In this document: piece by piece, positions 54,301 to 60,409 of the stretch
Position numbering within the stretch: position 1 is the stretch's first letter
How the letters are laid out: every line of letters begins with the position of its first letter
Source: CALBTQ01 sp036725605
GTDB taxonomy: Bacteria; Lernaellota; Lernaellaia; Lernaellales; Lernaellaceae
Direction of reading: 5' to 3'
NCBI GenBank assembly: GCA_036725605.1
Contig: DAIMDW010000023.1
Span: 46,054-110,053, forward strand
Length of the DNA stretch: 64,000 nucleotides
Position numbers and translations under genes: made by a program
The notes under the pieces: model-generated
Database searches by the model: none
Told to the model about the DNA's origin: nothing
The model's input: the letters and a program-made list of their open reading frames with translations, nothing else

Positions 54301-55603
54301 GAGCGTGGGCCTGTCGCACGACGACGAGGCGCTGGCCCGCCGCGCGCTGACGATGCTCGAGCAGGCCGCGCCGCGCGAGTTCGCCGATGACAGCGGCATG
54401 ATCGCGCAACGCGTGCGGGTGGCGCTGCGCTGGGACGACGCCGAGCGCGCGGAGAAGATCGCGATCGAGTACGCGACGACGGGCTATCCCAACGCCCGGG
54501 AAGTCGAAAACGTGTACGGCGTCTTCGAACGCGGCAAGCGCCTCGACTGCGCCGACCGGTTGTGGATCGCCTATTACGCGCGGCGGCGCGGCGAGAATCT
54601 CGCCGGGGTCGAGGAACGGGAAAAGGCGCTGGGCGCGTACTTGCGCCTGCGGCAGGAAACGCCCGCGCGGCGTTTGTTGACCGAGTTGACCGAACTGGCG
54701 GGCGAGGACGAAACGCGGTTGTCGACCTTGTCGGCGATCGCGCGCGAGGGCGGATGGACCGACGAGGCGTTGCGTCTGGCGCGGCAGGCGGTCGCTTTGT
54801 TCCCGCACGGCGCGAAAGCGCGGCGCAGCCTGACGCTCGCGCTATTGGCGGCGGAGCGGGCCGACGAGGCCGGCCGCGAGTTGGCGCAGGCGTACGCCGA
54901 GAACGTTCATTCGCTTTCGTCGCTGCGCACGGTGGGCGAACAGGCCGCGTCGATCGCCGAGCGCGTCGGTGAAAAAGACTGGCTGCGCGCGGCCGAGGCG
55001 CTGCCGCAACCGTTGCGCGCATTGATGAGCGCGTACGTGTTTTTGCAGCGGGAGAAGGGCGGCAAGGCGCTGGCGGCGTTGGCCGAACTGCGCGAGCCGC
55101 TGCGCTATCCGGCCGAGGTGTACAAGTTGCGCGCCCGCGCCGCGCGGCTGGACGGGGATCGCGCCGCCGAGGCGTCCGCCTTGCGCGCGTACCTGCCCTA
55201 CGCGCCGGAGGATCGTCATGCGGCGCTGCGGCTGGCGTCGGTGGACGAGGGCATGAAACCGGAGGCGTTGCTGCTGCGGCTGCAAGCGCACGGGTATCCG
55301 ATCGCCTTCTGGCGACTGACCGAACCGTTGGCCGGCGCGAGCGGCCGCGAGGGGCTCGATTCCTGGTGGAACGGTCTGGAGCCGGACTACCGCGCCGATC
55401 TGGCCGAGGCCGTGTGCAACGCGTTCGTCAAGCTGGATCGTCCGCAGGCCGCGCTGGACGGCGGCGAGGCCGCGTTGCGCGTGTTGGGCGACAAAGCGCC
55501 CGGACGCTTGCGGCGGCTGGTCGCCAAACTGGATAAGCAAGTGACCCGGTTGCGCGAATCGCAGCCCGTGCGGTTCGTGCCGAACGAAAACCTCGTGCAG
55601 TAG
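48371..55603 (+). CDS. giant TPR-like repeat protein (2410 residues)
   Basis: The largest gene of the window. An N-terminal hydrophobic segment (LLLAGLTICGALVLAAALGWIF, about 5-26) anchors or exports it. Nearly all the remaining 2380 residues form helix-turn-helix units of about 34-36 residues rich in Ala, Leu and Arg. They show TPR-like spacing (for example RYAEAGAMLDRAAANAPQRNE, in parts RYAEAGAMLDRAAANAP, and DFDGAVEVYRTLAARRLSATD). No catalytic motif was seen. An anchored superhelix of this length could act as a large periplasmic scaffold. It overlaps the VIT-VWA gene by eight bases and lies eight bases before the next gene. The frame is open throughout, with no sign of frameshift. Confidence 0.85.
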   Translation: MNKRRLLLAGLTICGALVLAAALGWIFAGEPVAWSAPGLPGSAQRIAAFPELVRLSQIDYRPAGQGLPALPFAVKRGANTVVAPDIEQQTLLNAPTFVPRPPADIVAAYGGKSTLSAPEREALVAAYLDLGRVDDAVAVRAAVVAAAGDDLDARDVLIALLDEQNRIDACLAAIDEAFTVLLAQGTRETDARRRDKLIERARALLLQRERVRQRGLRPEVAAETDLRLIDAFTQRPDLLLDYADRLLSAERYADVIAQVQPRIERYQVDRVRLWEKVEQAYDRLGRLGEAASAVAADSTFNDDSSLCEAYVRLLRQAKLFDARRAEAFDRLAAHPTAATLRDAVRLEIYRWRNDLARETLEKYLPRIGADADADTLIDLSKLADDAGLYSAAASLALNAALLRDDPATWLAAARRLDRAPTVVAWPLDPGAGSAFALHFVDRGPGVFGGLVSLGANRMGARGAMQAMNDTAARLENRRLALRLALSASEKSRDAHQAYLADDFAKGLLVRLARADRIDRLARAQLERFGADHPDACWILQWHADAAAVRKDDEARIAALQKALSEGHRLGQIAAADRAERNLEDLLMRKKRYADVLALKWQRVQARPDDEQAIEVLLSFAERYRLFADAERAYRLAIERFDRRAWSDKFARWLLRKKRRADFQTHVEETAKKLGPSELASFLTTHVHYSSSDSAANLFYEKVYLIALERFPTNRAFAGRLLDFYERIGFDTRHPNEEYQNKFLDLGLRFFALNASWPDRLLARLGQRGMLDGLAAKLEQSAPLDLAATYLWTRVQQYAARFEAALPGYAALDEYWPRSTQATATLATLARSLSDSFTVRDPALAAQAAQAQGRLAARAPLNTELPTVQGEIWLAAGQPREAARTWEGIVAAGPGESDRWLQLATLYWDYYLPEQAMGTLRQAREVLGKSDLHAKEMAYLLEDEGKIDAAVAELIKVVLGDEMNRWEATVRLRTLVRAKKTTQLKIDVAFEKRLRRPEARGADGATYLQWLRDQGRAAEARAIALRLLPVFADAVYAESAYDMYAQYGDDDGMKACLDRLLVVSNRDAAILWRLVAWHQNRKETAEADKLVEEIVARPDTPTGRRAAYNSAAYYYWNSKRTERALEYYRLLAENEQGETANLNAWIVYAQRCREAGQPRRALEALETLRRGKPLETSLIGAMAAAYAAVPDTEGLAALYRQALKDLREASLDGETRRETEVAFRRHLIEAETTLGRSRDAVEQHILIVNRLAPDREAVLAAHGYAVRHNQLPPLLSYYEREAQRAHKDFRWQQVLATLYEAEGRYAEAGAMLDRAAANAPQRNELLEQRALVLIKAGDFDGAVEVYRTLAARRLSATDYQLRIAEVLYQAGRSAEAEAWLAQIFAAEQIHHYRLIEAAKLAERFHRPATGRLYADRAIAMVAKDPVKHGLTDELLTLWLRAQLADHGVTAALNEMRTLRGRIWNVYTTAHPVSRYGLKNNLNQIDRLLQGWFSAWLADNATVAQRDEALGPLSEMYAAAFDDATDNFKNVYQKVRAAAVRAQLPSLAEDLSRRYLRRLNTGRDYKNSYWQTLSAVKVELQRQVRYLPADEVALGAALIDGLEGNHQDEIDAYRAVLLRAAGDPVGEKDILYKLYRRDSFPKNLMVADEVYARYFDLVSAGELRLMASGACPRPGMLATYLARRGQTELTATALTSHFSFKGPRWLLAKKARLYAADPRFKQQTRATYDELLGLPLQIDELLKRPDNAVTAPDRVWTHYAHQYGAWLAGQDDKRAAELLFAQVERQPINANAYVLIAQAWDHAREFDTAEAFLERAAMVGGEKDMLLIARARHEAAQGRRAKAIEALDGLLARPVTLYDLRENYIPLMREIGAGEEAVSRWRDVYRKQMDTLSRYSRREEFVELIVYAQTQIGTDDALDMARELLAAPVFRADDLQMLYNEDRLPARLQPWLWSLALSRATNDPRVTIYQKRSFGESALSVGLSHDDEALARRALTMLEQAAPREFADDSGMIAQRVRVALRWDDAERAEKIAIEYATTGYPNAREVENVYGVFERGKRLDCADRLWIAYYARRRGENLAGVEEREKALGAYLRLRQETPARRLLTELTELAGEDETRLSTLSAIAREGGWTDEALRLARQAVALFPHGAKARRSLTLALLAAERADEAGRELAQAYAENVHSLSSLRTVGEQAASIAERVGEKDWLRAAEALPQPLRALMSAYVFLQREKGGKALAALAELREPLRYPAEVYKLRARAARLDGDRAAEASALRAYLPYAPEDRHAALRLASVDEGMKPEALLLRLQAHGYPIAFWRLTEPLAGASGREGLDSWWNGLEPDYRADLAEAVCNAFVKLDRPQAALDGGEAALRVLGDKAPGRLRRLVAKLDKQVTRLRESQPVRFVPNENLVQ

Positions 55604-55611
55604 GTGATGTG

Positions 55612-57105
55612 ATGCGACGTGTATGGATGATCGTGATCGCGGCGGCGTTGGTGACCGGCTCGCTGTTGGTTTCGGCGGCGCTTTCACGCGAACCCTTGGC
55701 GGCGTTGGTGCCCGGCGAACCGCTGGTGGCCGTCGTCGCGCCCGACCTGCCGGCCCTGGCGGCGCACGTGCGGCAACTGCCGGCGGCCGAGGCGTATCTG
55801 CAAAGCCGCGCCCATGACGCCTACCAGGATTCGAAGCTCGGCCTCAAGCTGGCCGATCGCGCCAAGCGCCTGAGCAAGGTCGCGGGGATGGACCTGACCC
55901 TGGCGACGTTGCTGCAACACGCCGGTTCGGAAACCGTGCTGGCCATCTACGACATCGGCGAGCTGTCGTTCCTGCTGTTGGTGCGCATGTCGCCGGCCGA
56001 GCAGGCCAAGCTGGCTTTCGTCGAGCGGCAGGCCGATTTCACCGAGCGCGTGTACGAGGGCCGCACCTATCGCGCGAAGATCGACCTCGACGCCGATCTG
56101 GCCTTCGTTTTTTACCAGCAGGACGATCTGCTGATGGTCGCCAACCGCGTGGACCTGATCGAACAGGCGCTGCAGGCGCAGGCCAAACCGACCTCGTTGC
56201 CGCGGCTGGTCGACGCCGAGCGTTACCGCAAGCTGCTGGCCATGCAGCCGGCGGCGGGCGAGGCCGACGCGCTGCTTTGGCTGGACATGGCCGCGCTGCG
56301 CGACGACCGCTACTTCCGTTCGTATTGGGCGTGGCGGAATTTCGACGAGCTGCAGCCGCTCGCGGCCGCGCTGGTCGGCTTCGACTGCGACGGCAAAGCG
56401 ATGCACGAACACCGCGCGTTGTTGGGAGCCGTTCCCCAGGCGCCGGCGGCCGGTCCGGCCTATGACGGTCCGGGCATGGTTTCGTACGTCGCGGTGGACG
56501 GCGACGTGGAAAAGACGCTCGGCGCCCACCTGGGCTGGCCGCTGACCGGCGCGGGGCTGGCCGACTCGACGGCCGCGCGCGTGCTGGTCGCCGAGCCCTA
56601 TCGCGAAGCGGAAACCGGCATGGTGCGCCTGCGCCTGGGCGCGGTGGTCGCCGTGCCCGACGTCCAGCCGGCGGCGTTGTTGCAACAGGCGGCCGATCAC
56701 ACGCGCCGGGCGATGCCGCATCTGCCCGCGTCCTTCGCGCCGCAAAACGACAACGGCGTGACGTCGCTGCGCCTTGCGCCGGAGCTGGCCGGCGCCTACG
56801 CGGCGCGGCGCGACGGCTTGCTGTTTCTCGCCAACGACCGCGCGCTGTTGGATCGCCTGCGCAACGCGACCAAGCCCGGCGGCGCGACGATGCGCGAAAC
56901 GTTGCGCGTGGACGGCGAGGCGGCGAACCTGCTGGCCGAGTATCTGCGCCAGGCGGGACAAATGAACGCCGCGCAGGGCGTGGGCGCGACCTTCACCGTC
57001 GAAACGCTGCCGCTGCTGCTGGAGGCGGTCGGCAGATTCGACCGGATGAACGCCGCCACGCAGGCGCACGCCGACGGTTGGCTGCAGGAGACGACATGGC
57101 GATGA
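55612..57105 (+). CDS. exported DUF3352-like protein
   Basis: A 497-residue protein with an N-terminal hydrophobic signal or anchor (VWMIVIAAALVTGSLLVSAA, about 4-23). The body resembles DUF3352-type exported proteins: an opening PGEPLVAVVAPDLPALAAHVRQ, then RVDLIEQALQA and a long beta/alpha domain. ATG at 55612 with AGGTGATG upstream is preferred over an adjacent GTG. It ends inside the first codons of the transpeptidase-like gene (10-base overlap). The family has no known catalytic activity; a binding or regulatory role beside the giant TPR protein is inferred from operon position. Confidence 0.75.
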   Translation: MRRVWMIVIAAALVTGSLLVSAALSREPLAALVPGEPLVAVVAPDLPALAAHVRQLPAAEAYLQSRAHDAYQDSKLGLKLADRAKRLSKVAGMDLTLATLLQHAGSETVLAIYDIGELSFLLLVRMSPAEQAKLAFVERQADFTERVYEGRTYRAKIDLDADLAFVFYQQDDLLMVANRVDLIEQALQAQAKPTSLPRLVDAERYRKLLAMQPAAGEADALLWLDMAALRDDRYFRSYWAWRNFDELQPLAAALVGFDCDGKAMHEHRALLGAVPQAPAAGPAYDGPGMVSYVAVDGDVEKTLGAHLGWPLTGAGLADSTAARVLVAEPYREAETGMVRLRLGAVVAVPDVQPAALLQQAADHTRRAMPHLPASFAPQNDNGVTSLRLAPELAGAYAARRDGLLFLANDRALLDRLRNATKPGGATMRETLRVDGEAANLLAEYLRQAGQMNAAQGVGATFTVETLPLLLEAVGRFDRMNAATQAHADGWLQETTWR

Positions 57106-57944
57106 AGCGAACGTTGATCGCGGCGTTGTTGTTGCTGCTGGTGGCCGCCGCGACGGCCCGGGCGCTGACGGTGATGCCGGTGCATCGGTGGTTCATCTAT
57201 GACGTGAACGGCAAGATGATCGAGCAGGGCGGGGCGTACGACGAACGCGAGGCCGCCGCGCTGGCCGTGTTCGGGCCGGGCTCGACGCTCAAACCGTTCG
57301 TGCTGGCCGCGGCGGTCGCCGGCGGGCTCGATCCGCAAACGAAGTACACGTGCAAGCCGTTCCCGCTGACCGTTCCCGCCGAGCAACGTTGCTGGCTGGC
57401 CGCCGGGCACGGGCCGGTCGACCTGGCGCCGGCGCTGGCGAACTCCTGCTCGGCCTACACGCGCTGGGCGGGCAGGTACGTGGACGCCGATCGCTACCGC
57501 AAGCTGCTGGTCGATCTGGGTTTCGGCGAACGGCTGCCGGCGAAGGACACCTTCCGCGCGCTGGGCATCGAGGCCTGGATGGGCGCGGCCAAGGGCATCG
57601 CCGTCACCGCCGACGATCTGGCGCGGGCGTACCTGACGGCCTTCGCCGAACCGCCGAAAATTCGTCTGGCCGGCCGGGCGGCGATCCGGCGGGGGTTGAT
57701 CGAATGCTGTCTGACCGGCACGGGCAAGACGGCGCGCCGCTCGAGTCCGATGCTTTCGATCATGGGCAAAACCGGCACCGGGCACACGCTCGACGGGCGG
57801 CAGCTCGGGGTGTTCGTCGGCCTGACGCCGGTGGACAAGCCGACCCACGCGATCGTCATGCTCGTGCGCGACAACGACGGCATGATGGCCGCGCAGATGG
57901 GCGGCGACCGGCTGACGACGTGGTTGAATCGGCCCGGTCGCTGA
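57096..57944 (+). CDS. exported penicillin-binding-type transpeptidase-like protein
   Basis: A 282-residue protein with a signal peptide (1-23) and a lone transpeptidase-like domain. The Ser-x-x-Lys motif is GPGSTLKP (Ser63, Lys66), the second motif is SCS (117-119) where active enzymes have SxN, and the KTG motif is KTGTG (225-229). GIAVTADDLA (167-176) matches the conserved segment before KTG. It is much shorter than class A or B PBPs and lacks a glycosyltransferase or dimerisation domain. It could cross-link peptidoglycan or simply bind it. AGGAG six bases before the ATG supports the start. It is the last gene of the operon. Confidence 0.82.
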   Translation: MAMKRTLIAALLLLLVAAATARALTVMPVHRWFIYDVNGKMIEQGGAYDEREAAALAVFGPGSTLKPFVLAAAVAGGLDPQTKYTCKPFPLTVPAEQRCWLAAGHGPVDLAPALANSCSAYTRWAGRYVDADRYRKLLVDLGFGERLPAKDTFRALGIEAWMGAAKGIAVTADDLARAYLTAFAEPPKIRLAGRAAIRRGLIECCLTGTGKTARRSSPMLSIMGKTGTGHTLDGRQLGVFVGLTPVDKPTHAIVMLVRDNDGMMAAQMGGDRLTTWLNRPGR

Positions 57945-57953
57945 GCGTCTCGC

Positions 57954-57982
57954 TTGACAAGCCGGCCGGCCGATCGTACGGT
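57954..57982 (+). promoter_or_regulatory. possible sigma70 promoter for coiled-coil/parA genes
   Basis: TTGACA (57954-57959), 17 bases, then TACGGT (57977-57982), 31 bases before the next start. The -35 is perfect, while the -10 keeps only the key T, A and final T. Confidence 0.45.
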
Positions 57983-58013
57983 TTTTCGACATTCCAATCA
58001 TGGGTGACAAGCG

Positions 58014-58337
58014 ATGAGCGAGCCGAAAAGTCCGGTTAAACGCCTGCTCGCCGACGGCGAGGAGAAATTCCAGGACATGGTCAATGAACTGGTGAGCAAC
58101 CCGCGCTTCGCCGAGGCGCTGGGCAAGGCGCTGAAAAGCGGCGCGCGCACCAAAAGCAAGATCGACCGCAACCTACAGACCGCGCTGCACCTGGCGCACG
58201 TGCCGACCAAGGCCGATTACGAGGAGCTGGTGCAGAAGGTGACCGGTCTGGGCCACGAGGTTTCCAAGCTGGAAAAGCGCCTGGACAAGATCCTGGTGCG
58301 GCTGGAGGCGCTGGCCGACGCGGCGAACAAGCGCTAA
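58014..58337 (+). CDS. small coiled-coil protein, phasin-like
   Basis: A 107-residue helical protein. The second half (VPTKADYEELVQKVTGLGHE, then SKLEKRLDKILVRLEAL) has regular heptads and resembles the C-terminal part of phasin/polyhydroxyalkanoate-associated proteins. The first half is amphipathic with no membrane segment. It lies 24 bases before a ParA gene, so the two are probably co-transcribed. It may be a ParA partner or a granule-binding protein; the sequence does not settle which. Confidence 0.65.
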   Translation: MSEPKSPVKRLLADGEEKFQDMVNELVSNPRFAEALGKALKSGARTKSKIDRNLQTALHLAHVPTKADYEELVQKVTGLGHEVSKLEKRLDKILVRLEALADAANKR

Positions 58338-58361
58338 CGCGATCAACGCGAGGAGGGCGTC

Positions 58362-59123
58362 GTGACGCGGAAAATCGCATTCGTCAACGAAAAGGGCGGC
58401 AGTTGCAAAACGACCTTGTCGGTCAACACGGCGGCGTACCTGGCCGCCAAGGGCGAGAAGGTCCTGTTGATCGACATGGATCCGCAGGGGCAAGTCGGCA
58501 AGTCGCTGGGCTTCGACGTGGCCGCGGCCGAGCCGACGATCTTCGAGGTGCTCACCGACGCGAACGTCGCCGCGCGCGACGCGGTGTACGGCACCGAGAT
58601 CGCCAACCTCGACGTGATCCTGGCCAACAAGCTGTTGGTCGATTTTCCGGTCATCGCCGCGGTCGACGACGATCGCGTGATGAAGCTCAAGGACAAGCTC
58701 GACAAGCTGCGCGGCTACGACTACATCATCGTCGACAGCCCGCCGTCGCTGGGCCTGATCACGCTCAACATCATGCTCGCGGTGAAGGAAATCATCATCC
58801 CGGTCAGCCTGACCTACCTGGCGCTGGACGGGTGCAGCGAAATCGACGAGACGGTCACCAACGTGCGCGACACCTACGGCAAGAAAGACCTGAAAATCAC
58901 GCTGGTCGTGCCCACGCTCTACCGCCGCACGAATCTGGCCGACGCGATCCTGGCCAAGCTGCGCGACTTCTACGGCGAGCGCGTGGCGAAAACCGTGGTC
59001 GGTTACAACGTGGCCGTCGACGAGGCGCAGAGCTTCGGGCGCACGATCTGGGATTACAAACCGCGCAGCCACGGCGCGCAGATGCTCGCGGCGCTGGCCG
59101 AGGAAATTCGCAAACTGTCCTGA
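58362..59123 (+). CDS. ParA/Soj-family ATPase
   Basis: A 253-residue P-loop ATPase with the deviant Walker A motif KGGSCKTTL (residues 11-19) and signature Lys11. Walker A' is LLIDMDPQGQ, and Walker B lies in YIIVDSPPSLGLI. The start is GTG with AGGAGGG six bases upstream. ParA proteins position chromosomes, plasmids or protein assemblies by ATP-driven cycling on DNA. There is no ParB gene nearby; the adjacent coiled-coil protein is the only candidate partner. This fits an orphan ParA that positions a cellular structure rather than a plasmid. Confidence 0.9.
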   Translation: MTRKIAFVNEKGGSCKTTLSVNTAAYLAAKGEKVLLIDMDPQGQVGKSLGFDVAAAEPTIFEVLTDANVAARDAVYGTEIANLDVILANKLLVDFPVIAAVDDDRVMKLKDKLDKLRGYDYIIVDSPPSLGLITLNIMLAVKEIIIPVSLTYLALDGCSEIDETVTNVRDTYGKKDLKITLVVPTLYRRTNLADAILAKLRDFYGERVAKTVVGYNVAVDEAQSFGRTIWDYKPRSHGAQMLAALAEEIRKLS

Positions 59124-59127
59124 ACGA

Positions 59128-60348
59128 TTATTTTAGCGATAGCGTCGCCACGGCCTGCCGGAGGCCGTCGAGCGCCCGTGCGGCCAGGCGGTCGGCCGGA
59201 CAGGCCTCGCGCAGCGGATCGGGGTCGGCGAGCAGGCGATCCATTTTCTCCGCCAGCGCCTTGGGCCATTGGTCGTCCAGCGGCGTGAGCCACCGTTCGA
59301 GGTTGAACTGGTGCACCAGGCTGTTGACCTTGGGCGCGTAGTCGAGCGCGACCAGCGGCGTGCGCATGCGGCAGGCGAACAGCAGCGGGTGCATGCGGAA
59401 GGAGATCAGCGCGCGCAGCCGGCCGATGAGGCCCATCAGCGTGCGGGCGGGCAGCAGACGCGTGTCCAGCAGATAATACGGACCTTGACCCAGGCGCGAG
59501 AGCACCTGCCGGGCGACGATTTCATCTTCGGGCAGCATCGTGGGAATCAGCACCGTGGCCAGCCCGCGTTGGGCGAGGCGATGGGCTTCGGCGGCCAGCG
59601 CGGCGACCATCGCTTCGACGCGCGATCGCTGCGGGCGGTAGAGGTCGGCCATCTTGAACCAGGCGCAGGGCACGATGCCGACCACCGGTTGATCCGGCGG
59701 CAGGCCGGCGACGCGCCACGCGGCTTCGACGGCGTCCGCGTCGGCCGGTTGCAGCAAATGCGCGGTGTCTTCGCAGACCTTCACCGTGCGCGGAACGTTG
59801 GCCCCGGCCAGCACCTCGGCCGAATGCGCGTCGCGCACGATCAGCGGGCCGGGACCGGCGACGGCGCGGCGGGTCAACACCCGGCCCGGCAGCGAATCCA
59901 ACGGCCCGGCGCCGACGTTGACGAAGCCCGCGTTGATGCCGCGTTTGTGCGCGTAGCGGATCGGCGCGAGCACGCCCGCCAGCGTGCGCAGCGACAGGTC
60001 GTGAATCCAATGCCCGCCGGCGTACCACAGGGCGTCCAGCTCGTCGATCTGCCGCTTGAGCAGCGGCCAGCCGCGGTTGAGCCAATGCCACCAGCGCAAA
60101 CGGCGCGCCTGCGGCGAGTCGAGCGCCAGGTGATGCAGCAGTTCGTCGATTTTTTGTTCGTCGTTTTCCGGCAGGTGTTTCGCTTCCCAACCGGCGGGAC
60201 CGAGGGTGATCATCGTCAGGCGCGAGCCGGGCGGTAGCAGTGGGCGGACGGCCCCGACGAAGGCGCGCCAGATGGCCTCGTCGCCGAAATTGCCGCACCG
60301 GTACAAGCCGAGCAAGCCGATGGTCAGCGGTCGCCGTCGATCGTTCAT
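59128..60348 (-). CDS. polysaccharide pyruvyl transferase-like protein (CsaB type)
   Basis: A 406-residue protein of the polysaccharide pyruvyl transferase family, which adds ketal-linked pyruvate to cell-surface glycans. The family opening is LLGLYRCGNFGDEAIWRA (about 11-28), and the late region LISFRMHPLLFACRMRTPLVALDY carries the typical R-x-H motif. The ATG at 60348 with GGAAGG upstream is chosen; the longer open frame has a non-family extension. It converges on parA with a four-base gap and lies 61 bases downstream of the SGNH gene on the same strand. Surface-polymer modification is the likely role. Confidence 0.85.
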   Translation of the reverse strand: MNDRRRPLTIGLLGLYRCGNFGDEAIWRAFVGAVRPLLPPGSRLTMITLGPAGWEAKHLPENDEQKIDELLHHLALDSPQARRLRWWHWLNRGWPLLKRQIDELDALWYAGGHWIHDLSLRTLAGVLAPIRYAHKRGINAGFVNVGAGPLDSLPGRVLTRRAVAGPGPLIVRDAHSAEVLAGANVPRTVKVCEDTAHLLQPADADAVEAAWRVAGLPPDQPVVGIVPCAWFKMADLYRPQRSRVEAMVAALAAEAHRLAQRGLATVLIPTMLPEDEIVARQVLSRLGQGPYYLLDTRLLPARTLMGLIGRLRALISFRMHPLLFACRMRTPLVALDYAPKVNSLVHQFNLERWLTPLDDQWPKALAEKMDRLLADPDPLREACPADRLAARALDGLRQAVATLSLK

Positions 60349-60409
60349 GCGCCTTCCGTCAAGGTGGTTACCCCCGATCGTAGAAAGAGCGGGGCGGAAA
60401 AGCAAACGG

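Noticed and set aside
58362..59123. ParA as a mark of a plasmid or integrated element
   Set aside because: There is no ParB, replication, integrase or att-like sequence nearby, and GC content matches the surroundings.
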